DNA of 64,000 nucleotides from JABDQW01 sp942492025 (GTDB lineage Bacteria > Pseudomonadota > Gammaproteobacteria > SZUA-229): assembly GCA_942492025.1 (NCBI GenBank), contig CALODJ010000010.1, positions 62,001-126,000 of the forward strand, read 5' to 3'. A program made the translations under genes and the position numbers. Below the pieces are notes generated by a model. The model saw only the letters and a program-made list of their open reading frames with translations. It was not told the DNA's origin and did no database searches. Shown piece by piece: positions 52,984 to 61,907 of this stretch (position 1 is the first letter of the stretch; each line of letters opens with the position of its first letter).

Positions 52984-53631
52984 TTATGCGTCTGCGCCGG
53001 ATGCGAATGCAAAACAGAGCACGCTGATGTAACGCTTGTGGCTCGCCGCAGAGGGCAAGACTTCATGTGGAATCCATCCACCTAGCAGCAGGATCGATTG
53101 CCCAGTTTGCATGTCTATATCCCAGCAGTTGGATGATTGCTGGTCGACTTCGTCAAGCTTGGAGCCAAATTTCTTGTAGTACACACGAAGCGACCCACTC
53201 TCCGTCGCCCACTTATCACGGTAGAGACAGGTAATCAATGCGGTATCACATCCAGTGATGTCGCGATGAAGCCCGAGGAAATGACCTGGGGCATCATAGT
53301 AGGAGTATGAGCCGGTCTGCCCTGTTGGTGCCACCGGCCGTCCGCAGTATGCCGAGAGATGCTGCAACAGCACAGGATCATGATAGAGAGACGTCTGGAC
53401 CGGACCGCCTTCTGCCGTCAACAACCAGCGCGCCGGGCTGCCCTCTCTGTAACCTGCCGACGTCTGTTTGTTAGTCTGTTGTTCAACCGCAACGGCATGC
53501 GAATGCATGCATTCCTGTTGCAAGGCAGCGAAATAATCGCTACTGATCAATCCTTCGAGCAGAAGCAATCCGGCGTTAGCGATGATTGGCGGGTATTGCT
53601 GTTGCAACGCTGCACTGTTCATCGTTATCAC
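52984..53631 (-). CDS. 2OG-Fe(II) oxygenase-like protein
   Basis: A 215-residue protein with the pattern of the double-stranded beta-helix oxygenases: H122-R-D124 (LHRDITG), H189 (IPHEV) and R200 (HKRYIS) at normal spacing, within GSYSYYDAPGHFLGLHRD. It would use Fe(II), O2 and 2-oxoglutarate to hydroxylate a substrate, possibly Pro or another residue of a peptide. It is the last gene of the protease/radical SAM operon, starting right after the preceding stop (GTG 53631, or ATG 53622). Substrate assignment is inferred from neighbours. Confidence 0.7.
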   Translation of the reverse strand: MITMNSAALQQQYPPIIANAGLLLLEGLISSDYFAALQQECMHSHAVAVEQQTNKQTSAGYREGSPARWLLTAEGGPVQTSLYHDPVLLQHLSAYCGRPVAPTGQTGSYSYYDAPGHFLGLHRDITGCDTALITCLYRDKWATESGSLRVYYKKFGSKLDEVDQQSSNCWDIDMQTGQSILLLGGWIPHEVLPSAASHKRYISVLCFAFASGADA

Positions 53632-53952
53632 TCAATAATCTGGCGGCCCGAAACTGATGGGCGCTTCAAATTCGATGGCCGATATACAACTCTGCAGGAT
53701 CTGCGGCACCTTCTCGAGTGGTAGTGACCGGGTTCTGTGATCATCGACGATGAAATACACACCTTCGTTTTTCGACTGCTCGAGTTCGACTTTAAAGACG
53801 TCGCGGAAATGTGAGGCTTCGGCCGAAATCAGCATCGCGTTAGGCGCGACTGATTCTGACGCAAAACCCAAATCATCGAAGCGCTTTGCAGTGTCCGCGT
53901 CGGAACAGTGTTGCGAGAGTAAAACGACGGCAGATATCATGATGGTATGCAT
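53632..53952 (-). CDS. Small protein of unknown function in the radical SAM operon
   Basis: 106 residues (or 102 from the second Met). It has a modest hydrophobic start (MISAVVLLSQHC), a charged middle and an unusual end, EFEAPISFGPPDY. I know no family. It lies between the radical SAM gene (53 bp gap) and the oxygenase gene, which follows without a gap. It could be a precursor, a chaperone/recognition protein or an unrelated enzyme subunit; nothing in the sequence decides. Confidence 0.6.
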   Translation of the reverse strand: MHTIMISAVVLLSQHCSDADTAKRFDDLGFASESVAPNAMLISAEASHFRDVFKVELEQSKNEGVYFIVDDHRTRSLPLEKVPQILQSCISAIEFEAPISFGPPDY

Positions 53953-54005
53953 AGGTAGTTGAACGTAGGGCAGTCAGTGTGCGTTGGATTCATTTGTAGA
54001 GTCAG

Positions 54006-55868
54006 CTAATTTTCCTGGCATACGTGCCAGTTCTCATGATATTTGTTGTACACGCCCAGCGCAAGAAAGTGACCATCCTTAACGACTGAAAGATCATTCT
54101 CGACATGTGAATTCAATGATTTCTCGATTTCCGCGGTATCGAAAGACTCACTCGGATAGCAGCGCTCTAGCACGCTTACGACTTGTGCTGGCGTCGTGAT
54201 CTGATCGCAGGCCAGATACGCGATACGATCATACTCGGAAAGTTCGAACTCGCGAGGTGCGTGATGCTTCCGGTTGTCCTGAATCAGCAGCGTGTTGCCA
54301 AGGTCATTGACCCTGAGATCACCCCGATTGCCTTCGCTGCTCCATCTTTCGATCATCGGCAATATCTCAGATGCGAAAGTATGCGTATATCGGCCTTCTT
54401 CGTAATCGAAGTCGAAGTAGCAGGCGATCCGCATCAATACGGACTCGTCAAACGGATAGAGATATCGGTAGACGCTGAGTGGCCTAATATTCTTGAGCCC
54501 AAACTGTTCCGGACACTGATGATAAGGACTGAAGCGGTCAAGACGCAGCGGACCACAAGCCGAAGGCGGCATCAGGTGCCAGATACTGGGGAGCAGGTCC
54601 GCGATTTCCTGGTAATCCGATGCTGCCTCTCCGGGAAAGCCGTAGAGCAGGTTCCAGTCGACCGAAACACCGTATTCGTGGCACCATTTGAGAAGCTGGA
54701 TGTTGCGCAGCCCCGTGGTGCCCTTGCGCATTAAACGCAAAATGTTGTCACTCAGGCTTTCAATACCGGGCTGGATATTGTGTATGCCTGCTTCTCTGAG
54801 CAATCGGACCTGTTCACGTTTGAGATTGGATTTCGTTTCGTAAAAAAGCGGTGTTCTGCCGTCGCCTTTTTTAGCCAGAGCGGGTAAAAAAGCATGGAAA
54901 TACGCCATGTCCAGGATATTGTCGACCATGATGATCAGCAAAGGGTCCCAGGTCTTAGACAAGTATTCCAGCTCCATCAGGGCTCGCTGGGCCGATTTGC
55001 TTCTGAAGCCGATACCGTTGCCGTTGAGACCGCAGAACGTGCAATGGTTTTTTGCACCCCACCAGCAACCCCGTGACGTTTCCATCAACAACGTTGGCGA
55101 GACGGCATGTAATCGGGGATCGATCGCCAGAGCGTCATAATAGTCAGTGAAATCGGGAATCGGTAGGTTGTCGACGTTCTCAACAGGGCGCGCCTGAGCA
55201 GTCTGTGCTGCTGTCTGGTCTCCATTCCGATAAAGAATGCCTGGGATCAGATTCAGTTCGTTTCCATTTTCGAGCGCATCGATCAACGCAGGAAAGCTCT
55301 GATCCGCTTCGCCCTGACAAACATAGTCGACAAAAGGAAAACGTTGGTGCAGTTCTACACCCATCTCGTCCTCCCAGTTGGCACCACCGAACACAACGGA
55401 TATTTTTGGAAAACGCGTCTTGATGGCCTTCGCCAACGATAATGCGGCGATATTCTGCACGAAGGTTGATGTGAATCCGACGACGTCATAACGCTGCCAG
55501 TCAATCTGCAGCAGGCAGGCGTCGATGAAAGCCGGTGTTTGTTCCCGCACCCAGACCAGCTGTTCTAACTGATCCTGTGGACGTTGCCAGGTATCAACGA
55601 GGATCTCCTTGACATACCCCCAGTCCACATCGGGACGCCGGCCATAAAGCGGAAGCGTAAAACACCAGTCACCCGCAAAACTCGTGTACGGAATGTCATC
55701 GACGATCCAGTTGTAGAGATCGAGACCAATGAAGGCGGCAAAATCGAGATTGAGATAGCGGATTTGGCAATCGTGATCCCGCATCTCGAGACCAGCCTTC
55801 AACAGGCTGATCCCGAGTGCAGGTCGTTCGACAGCGCCAAACGGCATTTGTATCAACAGGACCTTCAT
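54006..55868 (-). CDS. B12-binding radical SAM peptide C-methyltransferase (RiPP maturase 1 type)
   Basis: A 620-residue enzyme. The N-terminal ~200 residues form a cobalamin-binding domain (KVLLIQMPFGAVERPALGIS). The radical SAM site is C268-x7-C276-x2-C279 in ETSRGCWWGAKNHCTFCGLN, the spacing and context of the RiPP-maturation radical SAM protein 1 family. Later motifs are YETKSNL, IQPGIESLS and WNLLYGFPGE. Such enzymes methylate unreactive carbons of ribosomal peptides using SAM and cobalamin. ATG 55868 is chosen; it overlaps the stop of a 17-codon ORF with a strong ribosome site. The gene follows the S8 protease gene. Confidence 0.87.
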   Translation of the reverse strand: MKVLLIQMPFGAVERPALGISLLKAGLEMRDHDCQIRYLNLDFAAFIGLDLYNWIVDDIPYTSFAGDWCFTLPLYGRRPDVDWGYVKEILVDTWQRPQDQLEQLVWVREQTPAFIDACLLQIDWQRYDVVGFTSTFVQNIAALSLAKAIKTRFPKISVVFGGANWEDEMGVELHQRFPFVDYVCQGEADQSFPALIDALENGNELNLIPGILYRNGDQTAAQTAQARPVENVDNLPIPDFTDYYDALAIDPRLHAVSPTLLMETSRGCWWGAKNHCTFCGLNGNGIGFRSKSAQRALMELEYLSKTWDPLLIIMVDNILDMAYFHAFLPALAKKGDGRTPLFYETKSNLKREQVRLLREAGIHNIQPGIESLSDNILRLMRKGTTGLRNIQLLKWCHEYGVSVDWNLLYGFPGEAASDYQEIADLLPSIWHLMPPSACGPLRLDRFSPYHQCPEQFGLKNIRPLSVYRYLYPFDESVLMRIACYFDFDYEEGRYTHTFASEILPMIERWSSEGNRGDLRVNDLGNTLLIQDNRKHHAPREFELSEYDRIAYLACDQITTPAQVVSVLERCYPSESFDTAEIEKSLNSHVENDLSVVKDGHFLALGVYNKYHENWHVCQEN

Positions 55869-55918
55869 CTGACTCTGGTTCGAAACAACGTATCGACATA
55901 GCCTGACGTGCAATGCAC
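55865..55918 (-). CDS. 17-residue coupled upstream ORF
   Basis: GTG at 55918 lies 7 nt from a strong Shine-Dalgarno (AAGGAGG, 55926-55932). It encodes MHCTSGYVDTLFRTRVR, and its TGA overlaps the ATG of the radical SAM gene (ATGA). The radical SAM gene has no good ribosome site of its own, so this ORF probably delivers ribosomes to it. The alternative is that the enzyme starts in another frame at TTG 55913 using the same ribosome site at a longer spacing. Confidence 0.45.
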   Translation of the reverse strand: MHCTSGYVDTLFRTRVR

Positions 55919-55949
55919 TCCCAAACCTCCTTCGTTTGCAGATGCCGGA

Positions 55950-57758
55950 TCAGATCTCTTGAGGATCGATCTGTCCTTTCCGTACCATGTCTTCCAGAGC
56001 GTCCATATCGTCTTCTGTGATATCCGGCTGTTGGGCTTCAGCCATTGTCGCTTGATCACCCTGTTCCTGCTCTTGACCTTCTGTAGCGGCCAAGGGTGCA
56101 GGTCGTATTGGCCGAATAGGCTGTACTGGCCGTATCGGCTGGACCGGCTGCACCGGACGGATCGGCTGCACTGGGCGAATCGGCTGTACCGGACGAATGG
56201 GCTGAACTGGCTGTATCGGCTGAACCGGACGTATCGGCCTGATCGGTCGGCAACGCAGCCGGGCCAATAGGCTGGCGCGATAGGCATCGACGAGCCCCCG
56301 CCCGGTTGCCAGGTCAGGTCCAATGGTAGCCGCGTGGCCACCGGTTGACGGACTGCAATTTCCCGTTGTCACATCGCGCGCGGTGGACATCATGACGCTT
56401 CGGATCGCGGCTGGGTTGAGGCGATCACAGGCCTGCTTGATCAATGCTGCAACGCCTGCCAGCTGGGGTGCAGCAGCGGAGGTGCCGCTGAACGTGGCCC
56501 AGCCGTCATCGCTGGCAGTTTCGTCGCCGTTGGGATGCGATCCACCCGCACCATTGGTGTCGATATCGTCTCCCGGCTCGACCGGCAACATGATGTATTT
56601 CGCGCGTGGGCGCATGCCCACCAAGCCGCATACGTCTGGAACGTTTCTGCCCGGATAAATATTGGATGCAAATCCACTGGCATAGTCCGAGGCGTGGAAA
56701 CTACCATCGGGATTCATGAAGGCACCACCGGCTGAAATCACATCGGGATGTTGTCCCGGGAAGCCCCAGTGTCCATTACCGGCGGAAAAGATCACTGTGA
56801 TACCGGAAGCAACAGCAGAGGCAATGGCCGCGGCCAGCGCTTGGCTAGCTGCCGAGAGCGGGCCGGTCCGGATACTACTACCCCAGCTACAGGTTATGAT
56901 GTCAGGGTTGAGACCAACGGCCGCATTAAAAGCACCGATCGAATTTGCGAAATTCATCTTCACCGGCATCAAACGGACGTCAGGTGCAACGGCGAAGATA
57001 TTGGCTGATTCCCCAGTACCATGGCCGCTTTCATCCGCGTTCGGATTGCTGGCACCCGGCCCTAATACAACATTGTCGGCCCTGTAACCTCGTTCGACGA
57101 AGAACGGGTGTCTATACCAGCCACTGTCGACCATCGCGACTTTGACACCGCGGCCTGTCAGCTGCCCCCTGTGCGCGCGGTCGGCATTACACGCCAACGA
57201 AACGTCGTGCGGCACATTGAGATGCCAGTAGTCGACTATGGGTGGAAACGCATTGGGTGCCATATAGTATCGCGGCTCCTCGATGGCAACACCTTCGATC
57301 ACGTTTTCGAATTCCGTCCCGCGTGTGGAGATCAGTCCTTTGATATCACTGTTCGGACAATCGAGAAACTCCGCGACATCAGTCTGGCCGAATCCTTTGA
57401 TCACCTCCTCCTGTCTGATGACGATTGGCGCGCCGAAAGCTTTCTCGTAGGTCTTAGGTGAGCCCGCGATATTGATCGTAGACTCCGTCGCTTGGAGAAC
57501 GTCGAAGCCGGCATCTTTTAGTTTTGCGGCTGCACGCTGAATCAAATCTTCCTCTGAGGTAAAGTTGGCAACGGTTTCGAAGTTGATCGTATTCGAAGCA
57601 TTAAACATCGAGACGCCGCCAATAGAATGAGGCGATACTTCTGCGTAAACGACCCGTGGAAGTTTGGGTTTCTCTGAACGACGCTTACTTGACGACCGGG
57701 TTGTGTTTTTTGCGTGCTGATTTTTTGCGGTAGCTTTTTTCTTTGATGCTTTAACCAT
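55950..57758 (-). CDS. Cytoplasmic S8 (subtilase) protease with prodomain and (R/Q)P(I/V) repeat tail
   Basis: 602 residues from ATG 57758 (AAGGAG upstream). A Lys-rich start without export signal leads to a prodomain with LKDAGFDVLQATESTINIAG and YEKAFGAP, resembling sedolisin-type prodomains. The S8 domain carries the triad Asp211 (VDSGW), His246 (GHGTGE) and Ser427 (SGTSAAAP), with Asn328 for the oxyanion hole. After LLARLRC, residues 504-555 are 17 tandem (R/Q)-P-(I/V/A) triplets, a likely polyproline-II rod (DNA 56094-56249), followed by an acidic end (ITEDDMDALEDMVRKGQIDP). It heads the operon with the radical SAM enzyme; it may process a modified peptide or be itself modified. Confidence 0.85.
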   Translation of the reverse strand: MVKASKKKATAKNQHAKNTTRSSSKRRSEKPKLPRVVYAEVSPHSIGGVSMFNASNTINFETVANFTSEEDLIQRAAAKLKDAGFDVLQATESTINIAGSPKTYEKAFGAPIVIRQEEVIKGFGQTDVAEFLDCPNSDIKGLISTRGTEFENVIEGVAIEEPRYYMAPNAFPPIVDYWHLNVPHDVSLACNADRAHRGQLTGRGVKVAMVDSGWYRHPFFVERGYRADNVVLGPGASNPNADESGHGTGESANIFAVAPDVRLMPVKMNFANSIGAFNAAVGLNPDIITCSWGSSIRTGPLSAASQALAAAIASAVASGITVIFSAGNGHWGFPGQHPDVISAGGAFMNPDGSFHASDYASGFASNIYPGRNVPDVCGLVGMRPRAKYIMLPVEPGDDIDTNGAGGSHPNGDETASDDGWATFSGTSAAAPQLAGVAALIKQACDRLNPAAIRSVMMSTARDVTTGNCSPSTGGHAATIGPDLATGRGLVDAYRASLLARLRCRPIRPIRPVQPIQPVQPIRPVQPIRPVQPIRPVQPVQPIRPVQPIRPIRPAPLAATEGQEQEQGDQATMAEAQQPDITEDDMDALEDMVRKGQIDPQEI

Positions 57759-57915
57759 GTCTCTACTCCTTGCGCATGTTAGCAAATGGTGGGAATAACC
57801 AGTATAGACGGCCTTATGTGATAATAGCAATCCTACAATTTGGATCCATTCGCCGATTGGTCAACCTGAAATGGATCATGATAACTTTTCGCGGTATCGC
57901 TCTAGGCAACATGGT

Positions 57916-58683
57916 TCAGACTTCAATAACGCTATCCCAGCCGCGACCACAAATACTGCCGATGAACTGTTTCAATGAGTTTCTGATTTGCTTCACGGCC
58001 TGGCTGGATGACAGGAGAAAATAGGCCCGTGGTGTATACGGCGTATAGCGGATCGCAAAAACCTGCGCTACACCCGGCAGCCTTTGTTTCAGTTCTTGCG
58101 CGCGTTGCTGCATTTGAGCTGGATGAGAGGCTTGACGATGCAGATGTTGATAAATCACGCAGACATCCTTTTCCCGAAAAAAATGGTCCACTTCATGGTA
58201 AAAGGCATACTTGCCGGCGCGAGCCTGATGGATTTTTTTGCAACTTCTGATTTCCAGGCCATTATCGGGGTCGAGCATGAGCACATTACAGTTACTGACG
58301 GCTGCAAGTGCACGCTGTAGCCAGTGTGCTCGGGCCTCTTGTCGGCTGCGTTTATGTTCGGTTGTCTGGCGGGGATAGCGCAGATGGAAATCCAGCGGCT
58401 CGGAAAAATACACCGGATGATTTGGTATTAATTCTGCGGCTTCCAGTGTCCGGATATTACGTTGCTTGGTGATGACTTGGGTCAGGCCCAGAACAAGATC
58501 CGGGTCACAGTCAGAGAAGGCTTCATTGTCCAGGTAGTCGGTATGCCTGCCGTCGTTGGTATGTGATTCATCGGGATATAAATACCACACCAGGCCGATG
58601 CGATGGCTATCCGCTGCAAACAACTTTCGCAGCAACACGAATTTGCTGTAATCGCCAATATCGCCGGAATATCTGTTTTGCAT
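57916..58683 (-). CDS. Conserved protein of unknown function
   Basis: 255 residues beginning MQNRYSGDIGDYSKFVLLRK, with LVWYLYPDESHTNDGRHTDY and a central NVLMLDPDNGLE motif, followed by YQHLHRQ. Proteins with this start and the LDPDNGLE motif occur widely as hypothetical proteins; I cannot assign a reaction, though the acidic motif could be a catalytic or metal site. It lies 30 bp after the Nudix gene in the same direction and is probably co-transcribed with it. Confidence 0.65.
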   Translation of the reverse strand: MQNRYSGDIGDYSKFVLLRKLFAADSHRIGLVWYLYPDESHTNDGRHTDYLDNEAFSDCDPDLVLGLTQVITKQRNIRTLEAAELIPNHPVYFSEPLDFHLRYPRQTTEHKRSRQEARAHWLQRALAAVSNCNVLMLDPDNGLEIRSCKKIHQARAGKYAFYHEVDHFFREKDVCVIYQHLHRQASHPAQMQQRAQELKQRLPGVAQVFAIRYTPYTPRAYFLLSSSQAVKQIRNSLKQFIGSICGRGWDSVIEV

Positions 58684-58713
58684 CCTCTACTCACCCAACA
58701 GGTTGTTAATTGC

Positions 58714-59616
58714 TCAAGTCACGCCATGTAAACCGCTGACCAGTTCCAGGTAATCCGGCTCATCCGGACTGATCAGGCCATGCCTGATCAGGAAATCCAG
58801 GTTCACCAGGTTGCTGTTGGGTTTGAACTCATTGGTATTGCGTATCAGCTCGATAATCTCCTCGACAGGCAACAATTGAAATTCAGACACTTCACCATCG
58901 GTATTTTGCGGAACGAAGGTCTCGGGTAATTCCAGGTCATAGCAATACAGTGTATCGGGTTTGAGACCGATTTCCGTTTCCCGGCAATAAGAGACGACCC
59001 CTACCGCTTTTGCGGTTTTAACCAGATCAACAGGGATATTTGCCTCCTCCTCACATTCCTTGATCAGATTGTTGTACAGGCTCAGGTTTTCCGGCAGACC
59101 TCCAGCTACCAGGTTGTCCAGCATATTCGGGAAACGAATGCGATCCGGCGCGCGCCGCGCCGTCCATAGCTTCAGTCCCTGGTTGCTGTTGTCATAGCCA
59201 TTGAGATGCTGGCCATAGGTTTTGATGCCAAAATGACTCGCCGCCCCCCGGTCCATTTTGGCCAGTACCTGGTCACGGCTGGCCCCGGTTACCGGATAGG
59301 TCTCTCCGAGATAGTATTTGATCACCCCCTGCTCGACCAGGAGCTGTACTACCTCGTCAAGGACATGACTGCGGTCGTCAACACGATCGACTTCAGCACT
59401 GAATCGTACGGCATCATCGGTTATCGAAAAATAATTCGGCCATTGTTTTAGCGCATCACACAGGTAATGCTTCAAATACCCCACCCGATGATCAGTGATA
59501 TAGAAAGGGCAAAAATTATCCGGGTTCCATCGATTCAGGTCGTGAATATGTCGCAACAATCCTCGCTGGTGTAGTGGCATGGTCATCTCAATATCAGAAT
59601 AAAGTAGGTTCCTCAT
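58714..59616 (-). CDS. Nudix hydrolase with DUF4743-like N-terminus
   Basis: A 300-residue protein. The N-terminal ~130 residues (LLRHIHDLNRWNPDNFCPFY, VGYLKHYL) resemble the DUF4743 domain found before Nudix domains. The Nudix box is GGLPENLSLYNNLIKECEEE followed by ANIP, with Lys-Glu-x2-Glu-Glu in place of the usual Arg-Glu-x2-Glu-Glu, as in this subfamily. Relatives hydrolyse modified thiamine diphosphates or similar nucleoside diphosphate derivatives. It leads the downstream unknown gene by 30 bp. Confidence 0.82.
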   Translation of the reverse strand: MRNLLYSDIEMTMPLHQRGLLRHIHDLNRWNPDNFCPFYITDHRVGYLKHYLCDALKQWPNYFSITDDAVRFSAEVDRVDDRSHVLDEVVQLLVEQGVIKYYLGETYPVTGASRDQVLAKMDRGAASHFGIKTYGQHLNGYDNSNQGLKLWTARRAPDRIRFPNMLDNLVAGGLPENLSLYNNLIKECEEEANIPVDLVKTAKAVGVVSYCRETEIGLKPDTLYCYDLELPETFVPQNTDGEVSEFQLLPVEEIIELIRNTNEFKPNSNLVNLDFLIRHGLISPDEPDYLELVSGLHGVT

Positions 59617-59807
59617 ATTTTCACTGAAATCTTAAAGCATTTCATTCGGTCAGGCCCGGCAAGCCTGGTTTGAACTCTGTTATGCGAATGAAATTCACAA
59701 ACCAGTTAGTTATTTCGACAATACCCGTCATGGATCAGTTCTCTGTGTGGTACTCGTTATTGATTAGTAATAAATTGAAAGTATGAACTTGATGAAGAAG
59801 GGGAGGC

Positions 59808-59960
59808 TTAACGTGGCTGAACAAAACAACCCATTGGATCAATAGATTTGCCAGAGTACTTTTCATAGGAGCATTTTTCGCAACCACGTTCCTTCAGTTG
59901 TTTTATCTGACCATCTAAATCTTGCCTCGTACAACTGACTGTCGCGTACCCAACTAGCAT
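59808..59960 (-). pseudogene. N-terminal fragment of a serine recombinase (resolvase)
   Basis: A 50-codon ORF with a GGAG ribosome site reads MLVGYATVSCTRQDLDGQIK, then QLKERGCEK and YEKYSGKS, the first 45 residues of resolvase/invertase-type serine recombinases, including the catalytic Ser after TV. It then ends at a stop. The remaining catalytic Arg residues and the DNA-binding domain are missing. The rest of 59617-60090 shows nothing else. Confidence 0.75.
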
Positions 59961-60090
59961 TGTCTCCTTACCTTTAGACTATATGAGACGCTATTTAAAA
60001 TATAAGATGCCTGAGGAGTAATAATATTATCCTGCTGGTACCTTTTTGCTTTGACAAACTGCAATAAACATGGGGTCGGCGTTCAAGCGT

Positions 60091-61296
60091 TCAGGCGTAC
60101 AGTCGCACCACCTCGAGTTCTTCCAGCCAGGCCGCCTCGTCCGGCGCGGCCAGCGCGTCCAGGTCGTCGGGCGTGGCTTCGGCGTCGTCCACCCACTGGC
60201 GGAGCAGTTCACTGCCGTTGATCAGGTCGATGGCGAGGCGGTCGAATTCGTATTCGTAGGGGAAATCTCGCCACAGTTCGTAATCCGGCCGTAGCCGTCG
60301 CAGTGCCTTGAAGGCCAGGGCCATCAGCCGCCAGGGGCGGAAGGCTTCATGGTCGTAGGCACCGTCTTCCACGTGAATCTGCACGCCCGCGCACAGCTTG
60401 CCGGCGTGCTTGTGAAACGTGGGCTCGAACCAGCACTCCCGCAACCGGCAGCCCTGGAGCCAGTGAGGCGCGAGCCGGTGCATCTCCGCCAGCAGTTGGC
60501 GGGGCTCCAGGTCCGGCGCCCCGAACAGCTCCAGCGGCCGGGTGGTGCCTCGCCCCTCGGACAGGGTCGTGCCCTCCAGCATCACCGTGCCGGCGTAGCA
60601 ACGGGCCATCCACAGATTGGGCGCATTGGGGCTGGGATTGATCCAGATGCGCTCGCCGAGCGGCCAGCCATACCCTGGCCCGCTGCCGGGCGCCCAGCCC
60701 TCCATGGCCACCACTCCGCAGTCCACATCCAGTTTCAGCGTACGCACGAACCACCGGGCCAATTCGCCCATGGTGAGGCCATGACGCATCGGCAGCGGAC
60801 CCGCGCCCACGAAGCTCTCCCAGCCCGGGCGCAGGCGGAGGCCCTCCACCGGCCGGCCGGCCGGGTTGGGTCGGTCCAGCACCAGCACCTTCTTGCCGGA
60901 CTGCGCGGCCGCCTCCAGCAGGTAACGCAAGGTTGTAATAAAAGTGTAGATGCGGCATCCCAGATCCTGCAGATCCACCAGCAGTACATCGAAATTGTGC
61001 ATCATGGCCGGTGTGGGCCGGCGCACCTCGCCGTACAAGCTGAACACCGGAATCCCCAGCAGCGGATCGTTGAAATCTGCCGATTCCATCATGTTGTCCT
61101 GCTTGTCCCCGCGCAATCCGTGCTGGGGGCCGAAAGCCGCGCTCAGCCGCACGTCGGGCAACGCGGCGAGCGCGTCCAGTGAATGGACGAGATCTGCCGT
61201 GACCGAGGCGGGATGGGCCAGCAGGGCCACGCGCTGCCCCTTTAATGACTGCCGCAGTTCGGATTCTTGCGGCAAACGGTCGATTCCGAATTTCAT
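60091..61296 (-). CDS. NamZ-like exo-beta-N-acetylmuramidase (DUF1343, GH171)
   Basis: A 401-residue protein of the DUF1343 family, whose founding member NamZ removes terminal N-acetylmuramic acid from peptidoglycan fragments. Motifs seen: ALLAHPASV, AAFGPQHGLRGDKQDNM, SLYGEVRRPT, VDLQDLGCRIYTFITTL, LDRPNPAGR and EGTTLSEGRGTTRPLE. No signal peptide is evident, so it may act in the cytoplasm during wall recycling. It is followed upstream on the same strand by the DOMON-like gene. Very GC-rich relative to neighbours. Confidence 0.92.
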   Translation of the reverse strand: MKFGIDRLPQESELRQSLKGQRVALLAHPASVTADLVHSLDALAALPDVRLSAAFGPQHGLRGDKQDNMMESADFNDPLLGIPVFSLYGEVRRPTPAMMHNFDVLLVDLQDLGCRIYTFITTLRYLLEAAAQSGKKVLVLDRPNPAGRPVEGLRLRPGWESFVGAGPLPMRHGLTMGELARWFVRTLKLDVDCGVVAMEGWAPGSGPGYGWPLGERIWINPSPNAPNLWMARCYAGTVMLEGTTLSEGRGTTRPLELFGAPDLEPRQLLAEMHRLAPHWLQGCRLRECWFEPTFHKHAGKLCAGVQIHVEDGAYDHEAFRPWRLMALAFKALRRLRPDYELWRDFPYEYEFDRLAIDLINGSELLRQWVDDAEATPDDLDALAAPDEAAWLEELEVVRLYA

Positions 61297-61337
61297 AGTG
61301 ACACTCCGGTGTTTATTGTGTTGTTCGGTTTACGCAT

Positions 61338-61907
61338 TCAGGACCCGTCGAGTTGCAGGGCAAACGCATCGGCGTGATGAAAGTCCGGCTTGCCCGGCGG
61401 ATGCCGCAGGGCCCAGTACGACAGATCACCGTTAACGGCTTCCACTACCGCGGACAGGCCCACCCGTATCGGACGAGTCAGCGGTGGCAGTTCTGAAGGT
61501 ATCTCTGCCTCTAGCGCCAGGCGCTGCGAACTCCGATGCACCCGGAGGACCGGGTCGGACTCATCCGTTGTCACGCCTGCCTGCTGATCGTCGCCCTGCC
61601 GGTAGTCGCTAAAGGCATAAGCCGCCCACTCGCCCGACGGCGAGAAATTGTATTCCCTGTAGCCCGGTCCGTCCCCCGCCATCAGGAACGCCTCGAAACA
61701 GGTGTGCCGCCACAGCTCGTCCATTCGCCGGCCCGGTCGCTCCGCAGGAATGCGCAAGCTGGCTAGATTACCTTGCAGCACGAAGGTCAGGGCGAGGATG
61801 CCGTTGGTCGCGCTTACCACCTGCACCTTGATCGCGCCGATGCTCCGGGAGGGTGTTCGCGGATGGCAGACAAGGTTTCGGGATAGGGGGGTGGCCAGGG
61901 ACGTCAT
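61338..61907 (-). CDS. DOMON-like domain protein
   Basis: A 189-residue protein with a single DOMON-like beta-sandwich: LALTFVLQGNLASLRIPAER, then RMDELWRHTCFEAFLM, YREYNFSPSGEWAAYAFSDY and YWALRHPPGKPDFHHADAFA. Domains of this sort bind haem or sugar. It precedes the NamZ-like gene by 41 bp, is equally GC-rich and is probably in one operon, a pairing I recall from other proteobacteria. The exact role is unknown. Confidence 0.82.
   Translation of the reverse strand: MTSLATPLSRNLVCHPRTPSRSIGAIKVQVVSATNGILALTFVLQGNLASLRIPAERPGRRMDELWRHTCFEAFLMAGDGPGYREYNFSPSGEWAAYAFSDYRQGDDQQAGVTTDESDPVLRVHRSSQRLALEAEIPSELPPLTRPIRVGLSAVVEAVNGDLSYWALRHPPGKPDFHHADAFALQLDGS

Noticed and set aside
56056..56253. 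Alternative frames through the protease repeat region
   Set aside because: Every frame is open because of the 9-bp repetition; only the frame continuous with the S8 domain is supported.
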